12,842 nt of DNA. It comes from Gemmatimonadota bacterium. GTDB taxonomy: Bacteria; Gemmatimonadota; Gemmatimonadetes; Gemmatimonadales; GWC2-71-9. The stretch spans positions 1 to 12,842 of the forward strand of contig JAHEFN010000036.1 of the NCBI GenBank assembly GCA_024640185.1, read 5' to 3'. Position numbers and translations under genes: made by a program. The notes beneath the pieces are model-generated. The model made no database searches and had not been told where the DNA came from. It was given only the letters and a program-made list of their open reading frames with translations. Of this stretch, positions 6,576 through 12,842 are shown piece by piece; within the stretch, counting starts at the first letter, position 1, and each line of letters opens with the position of its first letter.

Positions 6576-6600
6576 GCCGGTCTCCGGTCTCCGGCCTCCG
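6570..6600 (+). repeat. 7-bp tandem repeat, about 4.4 copies
   Basis: Units CCGGTCG, CCGGTCT, CCGGTCT, CCGGCCT and a partial CCG. The array ends one base before the protease stop codon (6602-6604), so unit changes would not alter the protein. Confidence 0.8.
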
Positions 6601-6601
6601 T

Positions 6602-8149
6602 CTATCGGTTGAGCCCCAGCAGGCGCACCCGATTCGGCGCCTGGCTGATGCGCGCGAGGGCGGCGGCAAGCACCCGGTCATCGTCCATGCGGTGCACGAA
6701 TGAGGCGGCATCGCCACCAACGAGGCCGGCCACCTGGGCATCGATCAGCCGATCGATGGTGGTGCTGGCGGCGGCGAACTGGGCCCGGGTGACCGCCAGG
6801 TCGAGGGCCTCGACCCGCGTGATCACCGAGTCCCGCCATGCCGGCGATGGCACGAAGCCGTTGGGGCTCGACGCGGCGGCGCTGCGGGCGACCTCAAAGA
6901 TCGCATCCTGCAGGTCGGCGAGCTGTGCACCCGCCGCGCGGGCGAGCGCCCGTTCGGCGCTGCTGGCGGTGTCCTGCTGGACGATCAGGTCGGGGGTCAC
7001 GCCCCCTCCACCGAGGACGTCACGGCCCGCGGTCGAGCGATAGACCGGGCGATCGGCGTCATCGAGCACGGTGTCCTCGACGAAGCGACCGTCGCCGAGG
7101 GCCAGGTGTTCGGCCTGGATGCTGCGGCCACTGGGGGTGTACCACTTGCCGGTCGTCAGCCGCACGGCCCAGCCACTCTCGAGCACCATCTGGGTCTGGA
7201 CCAGCCCCTTGCCGAAGGTACGGGTGCCGACCACCAGGGCCCGGTCCTGATCCTGCAGCGAGCCGGCGACGATTTCCGAGGCCGAGGCCGAGGCCCCGTC
7301 CACCAAGACCACGATGGCGGCGTCGCTCAGCAGCGGGCGCTCCTCGGCGCGATAGATCTCGGGCGGCTTGCCCCGGTGTTGCACCCGGGAGATCTCGCTG
7401 CCCTCTTCCAGGAACAGCCCGGCCATCCGGAGGGATTGATAGAGATCGCCCCCACCGTTGCCGCGCAGGTCAAGGATGTAGCCGCGGGCTCCCTGCTGCC
7501 CGAGACGGATGACGGCCGTCGCCACGTCGGCGGCAGCCACCTCGTTGAACCGTTGGATGGGGATGTACCCGATGTTGTCCCCGAGCATCATCGTGAAGGG
7601 GACCGCGGGGACGCGGATCACGGCCCGGCGGATGGTGGTCCGGATCGGCGCCGCGACCCCGGCCCGCTCGACACGCACCTCCACCTCGGTGTTGGGTGGG
7701 CCGAGGAGCAGGGTGGTGACCGAGTCCGAGGTCCAGCCGACGACGGAGGTGCCGGCGACCTCGACGATGCGGTCGCCGGCCACCAAGCCAGCGGCCTCGG
7801 CCGGCGAGTCGGCGAAGACCCGGAAGGCCGTCACCTTGCCGCGATGGCTGCGGATCGTCATCCCCGTGCCAGCGTATCGGTTGCCGATCGCATTGCGTTC
7901 GAACGAGGCGCGTTCCTCGGCCGAGAGCAGGTCAGCGTAGGGATCGCCCAGTTCACGAATCAGGCCTCGGGCGGCGAGTTCGTAGAGCCGGTCCTCGGGG
8001 AGGGAATCGACTGCGGTGCTCGAGACCACCGCGAAGACCTGGTTGAAGAGGTCCATCGACGCGCGGACCTTGGCCGATGTGCCGAGCAGGAACGCACCGA
8101 GCACCACGGGCAGGAAGAGTGAGGCGATGGCGAGGCTGCGACGGCGCAC
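6602..8149 (-). CDS. S41 family C-terminal processing protease with PDZ domain
   Basis: This is a serine protease of the CtpA/Prc family that trims or degrades envelope proteins from the C-terminus. The 515-residue protein has an N-terminal signal anchor (about 5-23), a short helical region, a PDZ domain (about 92-165, with GTGMTI and SPAEAAGLVAGDRI) and the S41 core. That core includes GYIPIQRF, YILDLRGNGGG (224-234), DGASASASEI and TFGKGLVQ. Ser289, Lys314 and Gln318 have the same spacing as the catalytic triad of Bacillus CtpB (S309/K334/Q338). A C-terminal extension of about 100 residues (from 400) is not typical and unassigned. The GTG at 8149 has AAGGA six bases upstream. The frame is open much further upstream, but that part is antisense to the kinase's true frame and is not protease-like. 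Confidence 0.92.
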   Translation of the reverse strand: MRRRSLAIASLFLPVVLGAFLLGTSAKVRASMDLFNQVFAVVSSTAVDSLPEDRLYELAARGLIRELGDPYADLLSAEERASFERNAIGNRYAGTGMTIRSHRGKVTAFRVFADSPAEAAGLVAGDRIVEVAGTSVVGWTSDSVTTLLLGPPNTEVEVRVERAGVAAPIRTTIRRAVIRVPAVPFTMMLGDNIGYIPIQRFNEVAAADVATAVIRLGQQGARGYILDLRGNGGGDLYQSLRMAGLFLEEGSEISRVQHRGKPPEIYRAEERPLLSDAAIVVLVDGASASASEIVAGSLQDQDRALVVGTRTFGKGLVQTQMVLESGWAVRLTTGKWYTPSGRSIQAEHLALGDGRFVEDTVLDDADRPVYRSTAGRDVLGGGGVTPDLIVQQDTASSAERALARAAGAQLADLQDAIFEVARSAAASSPNGFVPSPAWRDSVITRVEALDLAVTRAQFAAASTTIDRLIDAQVAGLVGGDAASFVHRMDDDRVLAAALARISQAPNRVRLLGLNR

Positions 8150-8185
8150 GAGGTATCCTTGGCTCTGGGCGAAATGAGGGTCAGG

Positions 8186-8206
8186 CCCGCCGTACGAGAC
8201 GGCGGG
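8186..8206 (-). other. Hairpin between kinase and protease genes
   Basis: A perfect 8-bp stem (CCCGCCGT/ACGGCGGG) with a 5-base loop lies 11 bases after the kinase stop, in a 67-bp gap. It has no T-run. It could be a weak terminator or a processing site lowering or separating protease expression from the symporter-kinase pair. Confidence 0.5.
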
Positions 8207-8216
8207 GAGAGACGTG

Positions 8217-9104
8217 TCACGATGGCCGTGACGCGCGCGCCAGGACCGGGGCCCCGTCACACGGATCGATGGTGGCGGTACGGACGTCAACGTGATGACG
8301 TGTGACGAGCTGGTCACGGACACGCCGCTGCAACGGCTGCCCCGGCGCCAGGAGTCCGCCACCGAGCGCCACGGGAAGGCCAGCACCGGCTCCGGCGGCC
8401 AATGCCAATCGGCAGAGGGCGTCGACCGCCTCGGCCACGATGGTCGCGGCCGGTCGGTCACCCTGATCGGCGGCCGTGACCACGGCGGGCCCCAGGGCGG
8501 CGACCTCCGCCACGGTGGCCGTGGTGCTCCAACGCACCAGCGCGGCGATCCCGGCCGTCTTGGTGACCTGGGAGATGGTCTCGACCAGGTGCGTCGCGGG
8601 ACCGATCCCATCGTGCATCGCACCGATGGCCTCCAGGCCCCGTACCCCGAGCCAGTAGCCGGAGCCCTGGTCGCCCATCCGCCACCCCAGGCCGCCGACC
8701 CGCCGGAGGGTTCCGCTCCGATCGGCGGCGACGGCAATGCTGCCGGTGCCGGCCGTCAACAGGACGCCAGGCTCCCCGTCGAACGCCGCGGCGCGTGCCA
8801 ACTCCCCGTCGCCGATGACCACGATGCGCCAGGCGATACGCTCCCGCTCGAGCGCCGAGCGGAGCTCATCGCGTTCCGCCTCACGGCCGGCTCCTGCCGC
8901 GCCGACGACGAAGACATCCGCCCGTGGCGAGGTGCTCCGTGACAGCAGCGGACGCGCGAGTCCGGCCAGCTTGGCGGCGATGCGTCCCCCGAGTCCGATC
9001 CGCATCGGGCCGCCGATCCCTTCGACCCGGGCGCGTTCCACGCCGTCCTCATAGAGGACAACCCGGACCGACGTCCCCCCGAGATCGGCGCCGAGGACGA
9101 TCAT
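8217..9104 (-). CDS. BadF/BadG/BcrA/BcrD-type ATPase, probable N-acetylglucosamine-kinase-like sugar kinase
   Basis: This 295-residue protein has the ASKHA (actin-like ATPase) fold. The phosphate-1 loop is GADLGGTSVRVV (5-16) and phosphate-2 is LLTAGTGSIAVA (115-126), followed by the GGLGWRMGDQGSGYWLG block (137-153) typical of BadF-family GlcNAc and glucosamine kinases. A late GGGLL segment (248-252) fits the adenosine loop. The Cys clusters of benzoyl-CoA-reductase activators are absent, so a sugar kinase is favoured. The ATG at 9104 overlaps the symporter stop (ATGA), which implies translational coupling. A longer start at 9194 would lie inside the symporter and add 30 non-family residues. 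The likely role is phosphorylation of the symporter's cargo in the cytoplasm; the substrate is inferred only. Confidence 0.85.
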   Translation of the reverse strand: MIVLGADLGGTSVRVVLYEDGVERARVEGIGGPMRIGLGGRIAAKLAGLARPLLSRSTSPRADVFVVGAAGAGREAERDELRSALERERIAWRIVVIGDGELARAAAFDGEPGVLLTAGTGSIAVAADRSGTLRRVGGLGWRMGDQGSGYWLGVRGLEAIGAMHDGIGPATHLVETISQVTKTAGIAALVRWSTTATVAEVAALGPAVVTAADQGDRPAATIVAEAVDALCRLALAAGAGAGLPVALGGGLLAPGQPLQRRVRDQLVTRHHVDVRTATIDPCDGAPVLARASRPS

Positions 9105-10567
9105 CCGCGGGAGGTCTCTCGTGGCCGGAGCCGGCTCGAGAGCCATGCCGTGACCAGGGTGATCGACGTGCCCATCGGGACGTACCAGGGCCACGCCAGG
9201 GCGCCCAGTGGCTCAAGGACTGGCAGGGCAGGGGCGAGGCGACGGGCGAAGATGGTGACCAGCATCACCGCGAGGGTGACGACGGCGGCACGGATCACAT
9301 CCCGGCCGATGATCCGGCCCGGCCGGGAGCCGGCCAGGAGGTAGGCACCCAGCAGGGCGCCGTAGGTGACCGAGGCGATCGAGAGGGCCAGGACGACCAC
9401 GGGGGTGTCCGATCCAGCCGCCAGGGCCTGGAAGCCAAGCGCGCCGCCCACCAGCGCCACGCCCCAGACCAGCGAGACGATCCGACCCACCCGGAGGAGG
9501 CGTGCCTGGTCGGTCACGCCGGTCCATGAGGCATAGAGATCGTTCGTGAACGAGGAGGCCAGCGCATTGATGGATGAGGAGAGGGTGCTCATCGCCGCAG
9601 CGAGGATCCCGGCGATCACCAGGCCGGAGAGTCCCACCGGGAAGTAGTCGATCACGAATCGCGAGAAGACCTGGTCACCTGGCATCGAGTCCGGCGCATG
9701 TCCGGCGGCCCAGATCGCGGTGCCGACCAGCAGGAAGAGCGCGAATTGCAGGATGACCAGGACGCCGGAGCCGATCAGCGCGCGCCGTGCATCACGGAGG
9801 GAGCGGGTGGCCAGCAGTCGCTGCACGATCAGGTGGTCGGTGCCGTGCGAGGCGGCGGAGAGCATCGCGCCCCCGATGATCCCGCCGAGGAAGGTGTAGG
9901 GAATCGTCAGCGAGGGGGTGAAGTCGAAGATCCGCAGCTTGCCGGCCACCGCAGCGGCATCCAGCCCGCCGGCCATCTGCCAGGCGAGGTAGAGTCCCAC
10001 CACGCCGCCCGCGACGTAGATGCAGAGTTGGATGACGTCGGCCCAGATGACCGCCTTCAGGCCGCCGATGTAGGTGTACACCAGGGTGATCGCCCCCATG
10101 GCAATGATCGCTGCCGACACGTCCCAACCGGTCAGCAGCGCGAGAGGGATGGCGCCGGCAAAGATCCGCACCCCATCACCGAGGAACCGGGTCACCAGGA
10201 AGATCATCGAGAGTGCCCGGCGGGTCGGGGTGCCGAAGCGCTCCTCGAGCCGGGCGTAGGCCGTCTGTTGATCGCCGCGGAAATAGCCGGGGAGGAGCCA
10301 GGCCGCGACCGCCAGGCGCCCGATCAGGTAGCCAATCGGCAGTTGCAGGAAGGTCAGGTCGCCGCGGGCGCCGATCCCCGGGGTGGAGATGACGGTGACC
10401 GCCGACGTCTCGGTGGCCACGATCGAGAGCATCACGCTCCAGGCCGGCAGGTCGCGGGCGCCGAGGAAGTAGTCGGTGCTCGATCGCTGGCCGCGCGAGA
10501 GCCAGAGCCCAAGGCCGAGGGTCAGGGCGAAGTACGCCGCGATGACGATGAGGTCTGCTGGGGCCAT
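9101..10567 (-). CDS. Sodium:solute symporter family (SSS) transporter
   Basis: This is a 488-residue inner-membrane protein with about 13 predicted helices, typical of the SSS family. Recognisable blocks are YFLGARDLPAWSVMLSIVA (33-51), the signature GGLKAVIWADVIQ (168-180), SHGTDHLIVQRLLA (240-253) and the sodium-site helix AAMSTLSSSINALASSFTND (324-343). It starts at the ATG at 10567 with no clear Shine-Dalgarno. The first 30 residues look like a genuine first helix, which supports this start. It heads a minus-strand operon with the kinase, sharing an ATGA overlap. Its partner suggests a sugar or amino-sugar cargo; SSS members also carry amino acids, sialic acid and other solutes. Confidence 0.93.
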   Translation of the reverse strand: MAPADLIVIAAYFALTLGLGLWLSRGQRSSTDYFLGARDLPAWSVMLSIVATETSAVTVISTPGIGARGDLTFLQLPIGYLIGRLAVAAWLLPGYFRGDQQTAYARLEERFGTPTRRALSMIFLVTRFLGDGVRIFAGAIPLALLTGWDVSAAIIAMGAITLVYTYIGGLKAVIWADVIQLCIYVAGGVVGLYLAWQMAGGLDAAAVAGKLRIFDFTPSLTIPYTFLGGIIGGAMLSAASHGTDHLIVQRLLATRSLRDARRALIGSGVLVILQFALFLLVGTAIWAAGHAPDSMPGDQVFSRFVIDYFPVGLSGLVIAGILAAAMSTLSSSINALASSFTNDLYASWTGVTDQARLLRVGRIVSLVWGVALVGGALGFQALAAGSDTPVVVLALSIASVTYGALLGAYLLAGSRPGRIIGRDVIRAAVVTLAVMLVTIFARRLAPALPVLEPLGALAWPWYVPMGTSITLVTAWLSSRLRPRETSRG

Positions 10568-10590
10568 GGGTCGCCGGTCGAGGGTCGGGG

Positions 10591-10631
10591 TGGATCACCC
10601 GTCGGGGGGGATCACCAGGGGGATGACCAGG
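10591..10631 (-). repeat. 12-bp tandem repeat upstream of the symporter, operator candidate
   Basis: On the plus strand GGGATCACCAGG (10608-10619) is followed at once by GGGATGACCAGG (10620-10631), 11 of 12 identical. A further GGATCACC core occurs at 10592-10599. They lie 25-64 bases before the symporter start codon. They could bind a regulator of the symporter operon. No regulator gene is nearby. Confidence 0.45.
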
Positions 10632-10650
10632 CCGAGACGGATCAACACAG

Positions 10651-10676
10651 AGGGGGCCCCCTGCCGGGAGCCCCCT
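10651..10676 (-). terminator. Possible terminator downstream of the Fe-S carrier gene
   Basis: Seven-bp G-rich stem (AGGGGGC/GCCCCCT) with a 12-base loop, 27 bases after the carrier stop. On the minus strand it is followed by CTGTGTTG, a poor T-tract. It lies in the 135-bp gap before the symporter and probably separates the two transcription units. Confidence 0.5.
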
Positions 10677-10702
10677 GAAGTCTAACGCCTCCTGCCGGAC
10701 AG

Positions 10703-11071
10703 CTAGGCCGTGAAGCTCGATCCGCAGCCGCAACCACCGGTGGCGTTGGGGTTGTTGAACGTGAACCCGCTGCCCTGCATCGAGGTGGTGTAGTCGATCA
10801 CGACGCCGTTGAGGTACTGGAGCGAAAAGGCATCGATGAAGACCCGGGTGCCGTTGAGATCGGCGGTCAGGTCGTCGTCCACCGGGGCGTCCTCGATGTT
10901 GAGCGAGTACTTGAAGCCTGAGCAGCCCCCTGGCAGCACGGAAACCCGCAGACCAGCCGTCTCTGCCGGGACGTCCTCAGCGGCAAGGAACTTCCTGACT
11001 TCGCCGGCGGCGGTGTCGGTCAGGGTCAGTACGAAGCCCTCTGGAAGGGCCTGCGTCGCGGTATCGGCCAT
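10703..11071 (-). CDS. erpA: A-type iron-sulfur cluster carrier (HesB/IscA/ErpA family)
   Basis: This protein carries assembled Fe-S clusters to target enzymes in the cytoplasm. It has 122 residues, the usual length. The three cluster-binding cysteines are present: Cys50 in PGGCSGFKY, and Cys114 and Cys116 in GGCGCGSSF at the C-terminus. Other family marks are VFIDAFSLQYLNGVVIDY and GSGFTFNNPNA. The ATG at 11071 has GGAG seven bases before it. The frame is open upstream to about 11842, but that part is antisense to the GLPGLI gene and not family-like. The N-terminal 12 residues are variable, as is normal. It stands alone with no isc or suf genes in view. Assignment to ErpA rather than IscA or SufA is a guess from the single-gene context. 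Confidence 0.92.
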   Translation of the reverse strand: MADTATQALPEGFVLTLTDTAAGEVRKFLAAEDVPAETAGLRVSVLPGGCSGFKYSLNIEDAPVDDDLTADLNGTRVFIDAFSLQYLNGVVIDYTTSMQGSGFTFNNPNATGGCGCGSSFTA

Positions 11072-11302
11072 CAACACACTCCGGATGGAAGCCAAGATTG
11101 TCTGCCCCGGAACTTCGCGGGGGCCGGCGAAGGGGTCAAGGTGGTGGGGCAGGGTCCTCTGCCGCGGCGACCACCCGGGCAGGTCACGCATCAGAATGAC
11201 AGGTGGTCGAGGGGGGCGGGGCGGAGGTGGTAGCCCGACTGAACCTCTCGGTCGACCAGCGCGTATGACCGGTGTTGCCACTCGAACCTGGATTGAGAAT
11301 CG
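11072..11302. other. Divergent intergenic region between Fe-S carrier and GLPGLI gene
   Basis: This 231-bp stretch must hold the promoters of both flanking transcription units. I see no confident -35/-10 pairs; TATGAC in the right part is a weak -10 candidate for the plus strand. A hairpin CTTCGC/GCGAAG (11113-11132) lies within a wider TGCCCC/GGGGCA pairing (11103-11151), in what would be the carrier's 5' leader. Its meaning is unknown. Confidence 0.4.
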
Positions 11303-12145
11303 ATGAGACGCTTCGCCCCCCTCCTGGCCCTTCCCCTGCTGGTGGCCCCCACGGTGGCCGCCCAGTCGGGCACCATCAGCTACGACCGAGCCGATCGGCT
11401 CAACTTCGAGCTGCCGCCGGGGATGAAGGACAATCCCCGGTTCGCCAACATGCCCAACGCTCGGATGACCAAGCTGGTGCTGCATTTCACTCCGGAGGCG
11501 ACACTGCAGGCTCGTTCGGATGCCGGGCGGCCCGCGGGCGCCGCGCAGGCAATGCGTGGCGGCGAGATGCGGGCCTTGGAGCTCTCCACCATGCGTGGGG
11601 GTGGGGGAGGGGACTTTGTCTTCATGGGCCGGGCAAGCGGGGGAGGAGCTTCCTCGCGACGGAACGCGGAGGAGATTCTCGAGAGTTACACCGACCTTGG
11701 GGACGGGAAAGTCACCGAGAGCGTGAGATTCATGGGGCGGACCTTCCGGCTCTCCAGAGTGGTGACGAGCTACCGGTGGAAGCTCACCGCCGAGCAGAGT
11801 CTCTTCCTCGACCACATGGTGATGAAGGCCACCACCGAGCATGAGGGCGACCAGGTCGAGGCATGGTTTGCCCCGGACATCCCGATTCAGGGCGGTCCGG
11901 AGGGCTTCGGTGGCTTGCCCGGCATGATCCTGACCCTGAACGTGAACGACGGGGAGCGGACCTATACCGCCACGACCATCGAACTCGGAGAGCCCGCGGT
12001 CGAGATGAAGGCTCCGACCGACGGCAACGAAATCGGTCGTGAGGAGTACGAGAAGATCGTGGCGGAGCGGCTCGCCGAGATGGAGAAGGCACGTGGTGGC
12101 AGGCGCGGTGGCGAGACAATCGAGATCATCAGAAAGGATGGCTGA
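11303..12145 (+). CDS. GLPGLI family exported protein
   Basis: This is a 280-residue exported protein of the GLPGLI family, named for a conserved motif and found mainly in Bacteroidota beside TonB-dependent receptors. Its molecular function is not established. A signal peptide (1-20, RRFAPLLALPLLVAPTVAA) ends at VAA|Q. The family motif appears as GGPEGFGGLPGMIL (197-210) after WFAPDIPI. Between about 99 and 119 there is a glycine/serine-rich stretch (GGGGG, then GGGASS) that looks like a flexible insert. The C-terminus (from about 245) is a charged helix ending RRGGETIEIIRKDG. The ATG at 11303 is the start that gives the signal peptide. The next gene begins at the base after its stop. Confidence 0.85.
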   Translation: MRRFAPLLALPLLVAPTVAAQSGTISYDRADRLNFELPPGMKDNPRFANMPNARMTKLVLHFTPEATLQARSDAGRPAGAAQAMRGGEMRALELSTMRGGGGGDFVFMGRASGGGASSRRNAEEILESYTDLGDGKVTESVRFMGRTFRLSRVVTSYRWKLTAEQSLFLDHMVMKATTEHEGDQVEAWFAPDIPIQGGPEGFGGLPGMILTLNVNDGERTYTATTIELGEPAVEMKAPTDGNEIGREEYEKIVAERLAEMEKARGGRRGGETIEIIRKDG

Positions 12146-12842
12146 GTGCCCTCCTCATCGTTCCGCACCCTGCTCGCCGCAATTCCCCTGCTCCTCATCG
12201 GCGTGGTCGTCTCGTCGGGAGAACTGGCGGCGCAGCAGTTTGACGTCCGTGGTACCGTCCTCGACTCGACAGGCTCCGGTGTGCAGGGTGCCATGGTCGT
12301 CGCGCTGACCCGTTCCGACTCGGCCATCGCCGCATTCGCCAGCAGCGGCGGGAATGGTGCCTACACGATCAAGGGACTCCCCAGGGGCAACTACATCCTC
12401 CAGGTGACCCGCACCGGGTTCACGCCCGTCTTCCGCGACTTTGCCGTCACCGGCGCAAACCTCGAGATCGCCGCGGTGTCGCTCGAGGCCCGGGTGGTGG
12501 AGCTCGATGAGCTCGTTGTCAACGCCGACCATGTCCCGATCATCAACAAGCCCGACACCCTCGAGTACAATGCGCTTGCCTTCAAGACCCGAATCAACGC
12601 GACGGCCGAGGAACTGCTCAAGCTGTTGCCCGGGATCCAAGTCGGGTCCGATGGCACCATCACCGCCCAAGGCAAGACCGTCCAGAAGGTGCTCGTCGAT
12701 GGCAAGGAGTTCTTCGGCCGCGATCCCAAGATCGCCACCCAGAATCTCCCTGCCGACGCGATCGACAAGGTCCAGGTCTTCGACAAGCGATCCGACATGG
12801 CCGAGTTCACGGGCATCGAGGATGGCAACGAGGAGACGACCA
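12146..12842 (+). CDS. TonB-dependent outer-membrane receptor, N-terminal part (runs off the window)
   Basis: The frame is open from a GTG immediately after the GLPGLI stop to the window end, 232 residues. AAAGGA upstream is a suitable ribosome-binding site. A signal peptide (about 1-29, ending ELAA|Q) is followed by a carboxypeptidase-regulatory-like beta-sandwich (about 31-115, with GTVLDSTGSGVQGAMVVAL, GAYTIKGLPRGNYILQV). Then comes LDELVVNAD (120-128), placed and shaped like a TonB box, and the start of a plug domain (about 135 on) with LLKLLPGIQVGSDGTI, VQKVLVDGKEFFG and AIDKVQVFDKRSD. This is the class of large receptors with an N-terminal CarboxypepD_reg domain that accompany GLPGLI proteins. 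The barrel is outside the window. The cargo is unknown. Confidence 0.9.
   Translation, partial: MPSSSFRTLLAAIPLLLIGVVVSSGELAAQQFDVRGTVLDSTGSGVQGAMVVALTRSDSAIAAFASSGGNGAYTIKGLPRGNYILQVTRTGFTPVFRDFAVTGANLEIAAVSLEARVVELDELVVNADHVPIINKPDTLEYNALAFKTRINATAEELLKLLPGIQVGSDGTITAQGKTVQKVLVDGKEFFGRDPKIATQNLPADAIDKVQVFDKRSDMAEFTGIEDGNEETT

Larger units (their letters stand above)
6158..6601. other. Convergent intergenic region with repeats
   Basis: This 444-bp stretch lies between the ends of two convergent operons. It has no credible gene: the several frames open here in both strands are by-products of the high GC content and the repeats. It holds, in order, a 10-bp direct repeat CGATCGATGA (6167 and 6181), a 15-bp-stem hairpin, a small hairpin GACGCG/CGCGTC (6273-6289), two copies of a 28-bp repeat, two copies of an 85-bp repeat and a 7-bp tandem array ending next to the protease stop codon. 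Confidence 0.75.

Noticed and set aside
5957..7043. Frames in both strands across the repeat region that could look like repetitive proteins
   Set aside because: The repeated peptides come from the duplicated DNA, the frames overlap real genes at both ends, and no ribosome-binding site or domain is evident.
8150..8737. Long N-terminal extension of the protease frame (711 residues if started at 8737)
   Set aside because: The extra 196 residues are Arg/Pro/Ser-rich, lie over the kinase gene in another frame and match no domain. The GTG at 8149 has a good ribosome-binding site and starts a signal anchor.
8217..9104. Activator of benzoyl-CoA or 2-hydroxyacyl-CoA dehydratase
   Set aside because: Shares the BadF fold, but the conserved Cys residues that bind the Fe-S cluster are missing and the neighbours are transport genes.
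9698..10678. 326-codon plus-strand frame opposite the symporter
   Set aside because: Composition is Gly/Asp/Glu/Arg-rich without structure; the minus strand shows clear SSS motifs.
11072..11842. Extension of the Fe-S carrier frame to 379 residues
   Set aside because: The upstream part is antisense to the GLPGLI gene and low-complexity. The ATG at 11071 with GGAG gives the standard family length.

Overview
The window is GC-rich, densely coding DNA from a Gram-negative bacterium. It has two TonB-type proteins, ExbB, two ExbD proteins, a TonB-dependent outer-membrane receptor and a GLPGLI-family protein, with many GTG starts and tight gene spacing. This repertoire fits a Gemmatimonadota-like lineage best. 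That assignment rests on gene content and the style of the proteins, not on a marker gene, so it is tentative.

Layout. (1) 2-1225 (+): the 3' part of a two-component sensor histidine kinase whose start lies before the window. (2) 1226-1494: an intergenic region with 7-bp direct repeats at 11-bp spacing, resembling a PhoB/OmpR-type box. (3) 1495-6157 (+): a compact operon, tonB - exbB - exbD - exbD - tonB-like - amino-acid permease. Several of its junctions overlap, and there is a hairpin between tonB and exbB. (4) 6158-6601: a non-coding region between convergent operons. It holds a very strong stem-loop, an 85-bp sequence present twice without a mismatch, a related 28-bp repeat and a 7-bp tandem repeat. 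(5) 10567-6602 (-): a second operon, sodium:solute symporter - BadF-type sugar kinase - S41 C-terminal processing protease. (6) 11071-10703 (-): an A-type iron-sulfur carrier. (7) 11303-12842 (+): a GLPGLI-family exported protein followed with no gap by a TonB-dependent receptor that runs off the end.

How the genes could work together. ExbB-ExbD complexes use the proton gradient to drive TonB, which energises outer-membrane receptors such as the one at the right edge. The permease coupled to the second tonB suggests that amino acids or peptides may be among the nutrients taken in. The symporter and kinase look like an uptake-and-phosphorylation pair for a sugar or amino sugar, and the protease downstream acts in the envelope. 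Substrates cannot be read from the sequence.

The most interesting points are the PhoB-box-like repeats before the TonB operon; the ExbB/ExbD system with two different TonB proteins, both keeping the S-x3-H motif but with unlike linkers; the 85-bp perfect repeat; and hairpins at operon junctions. I see no mobile element, CRISPR array, tRNA or rRNA. I found no clearly new kind of biological system. Most of the window is recognisable envelope and transport biology with some unusual arrangements.
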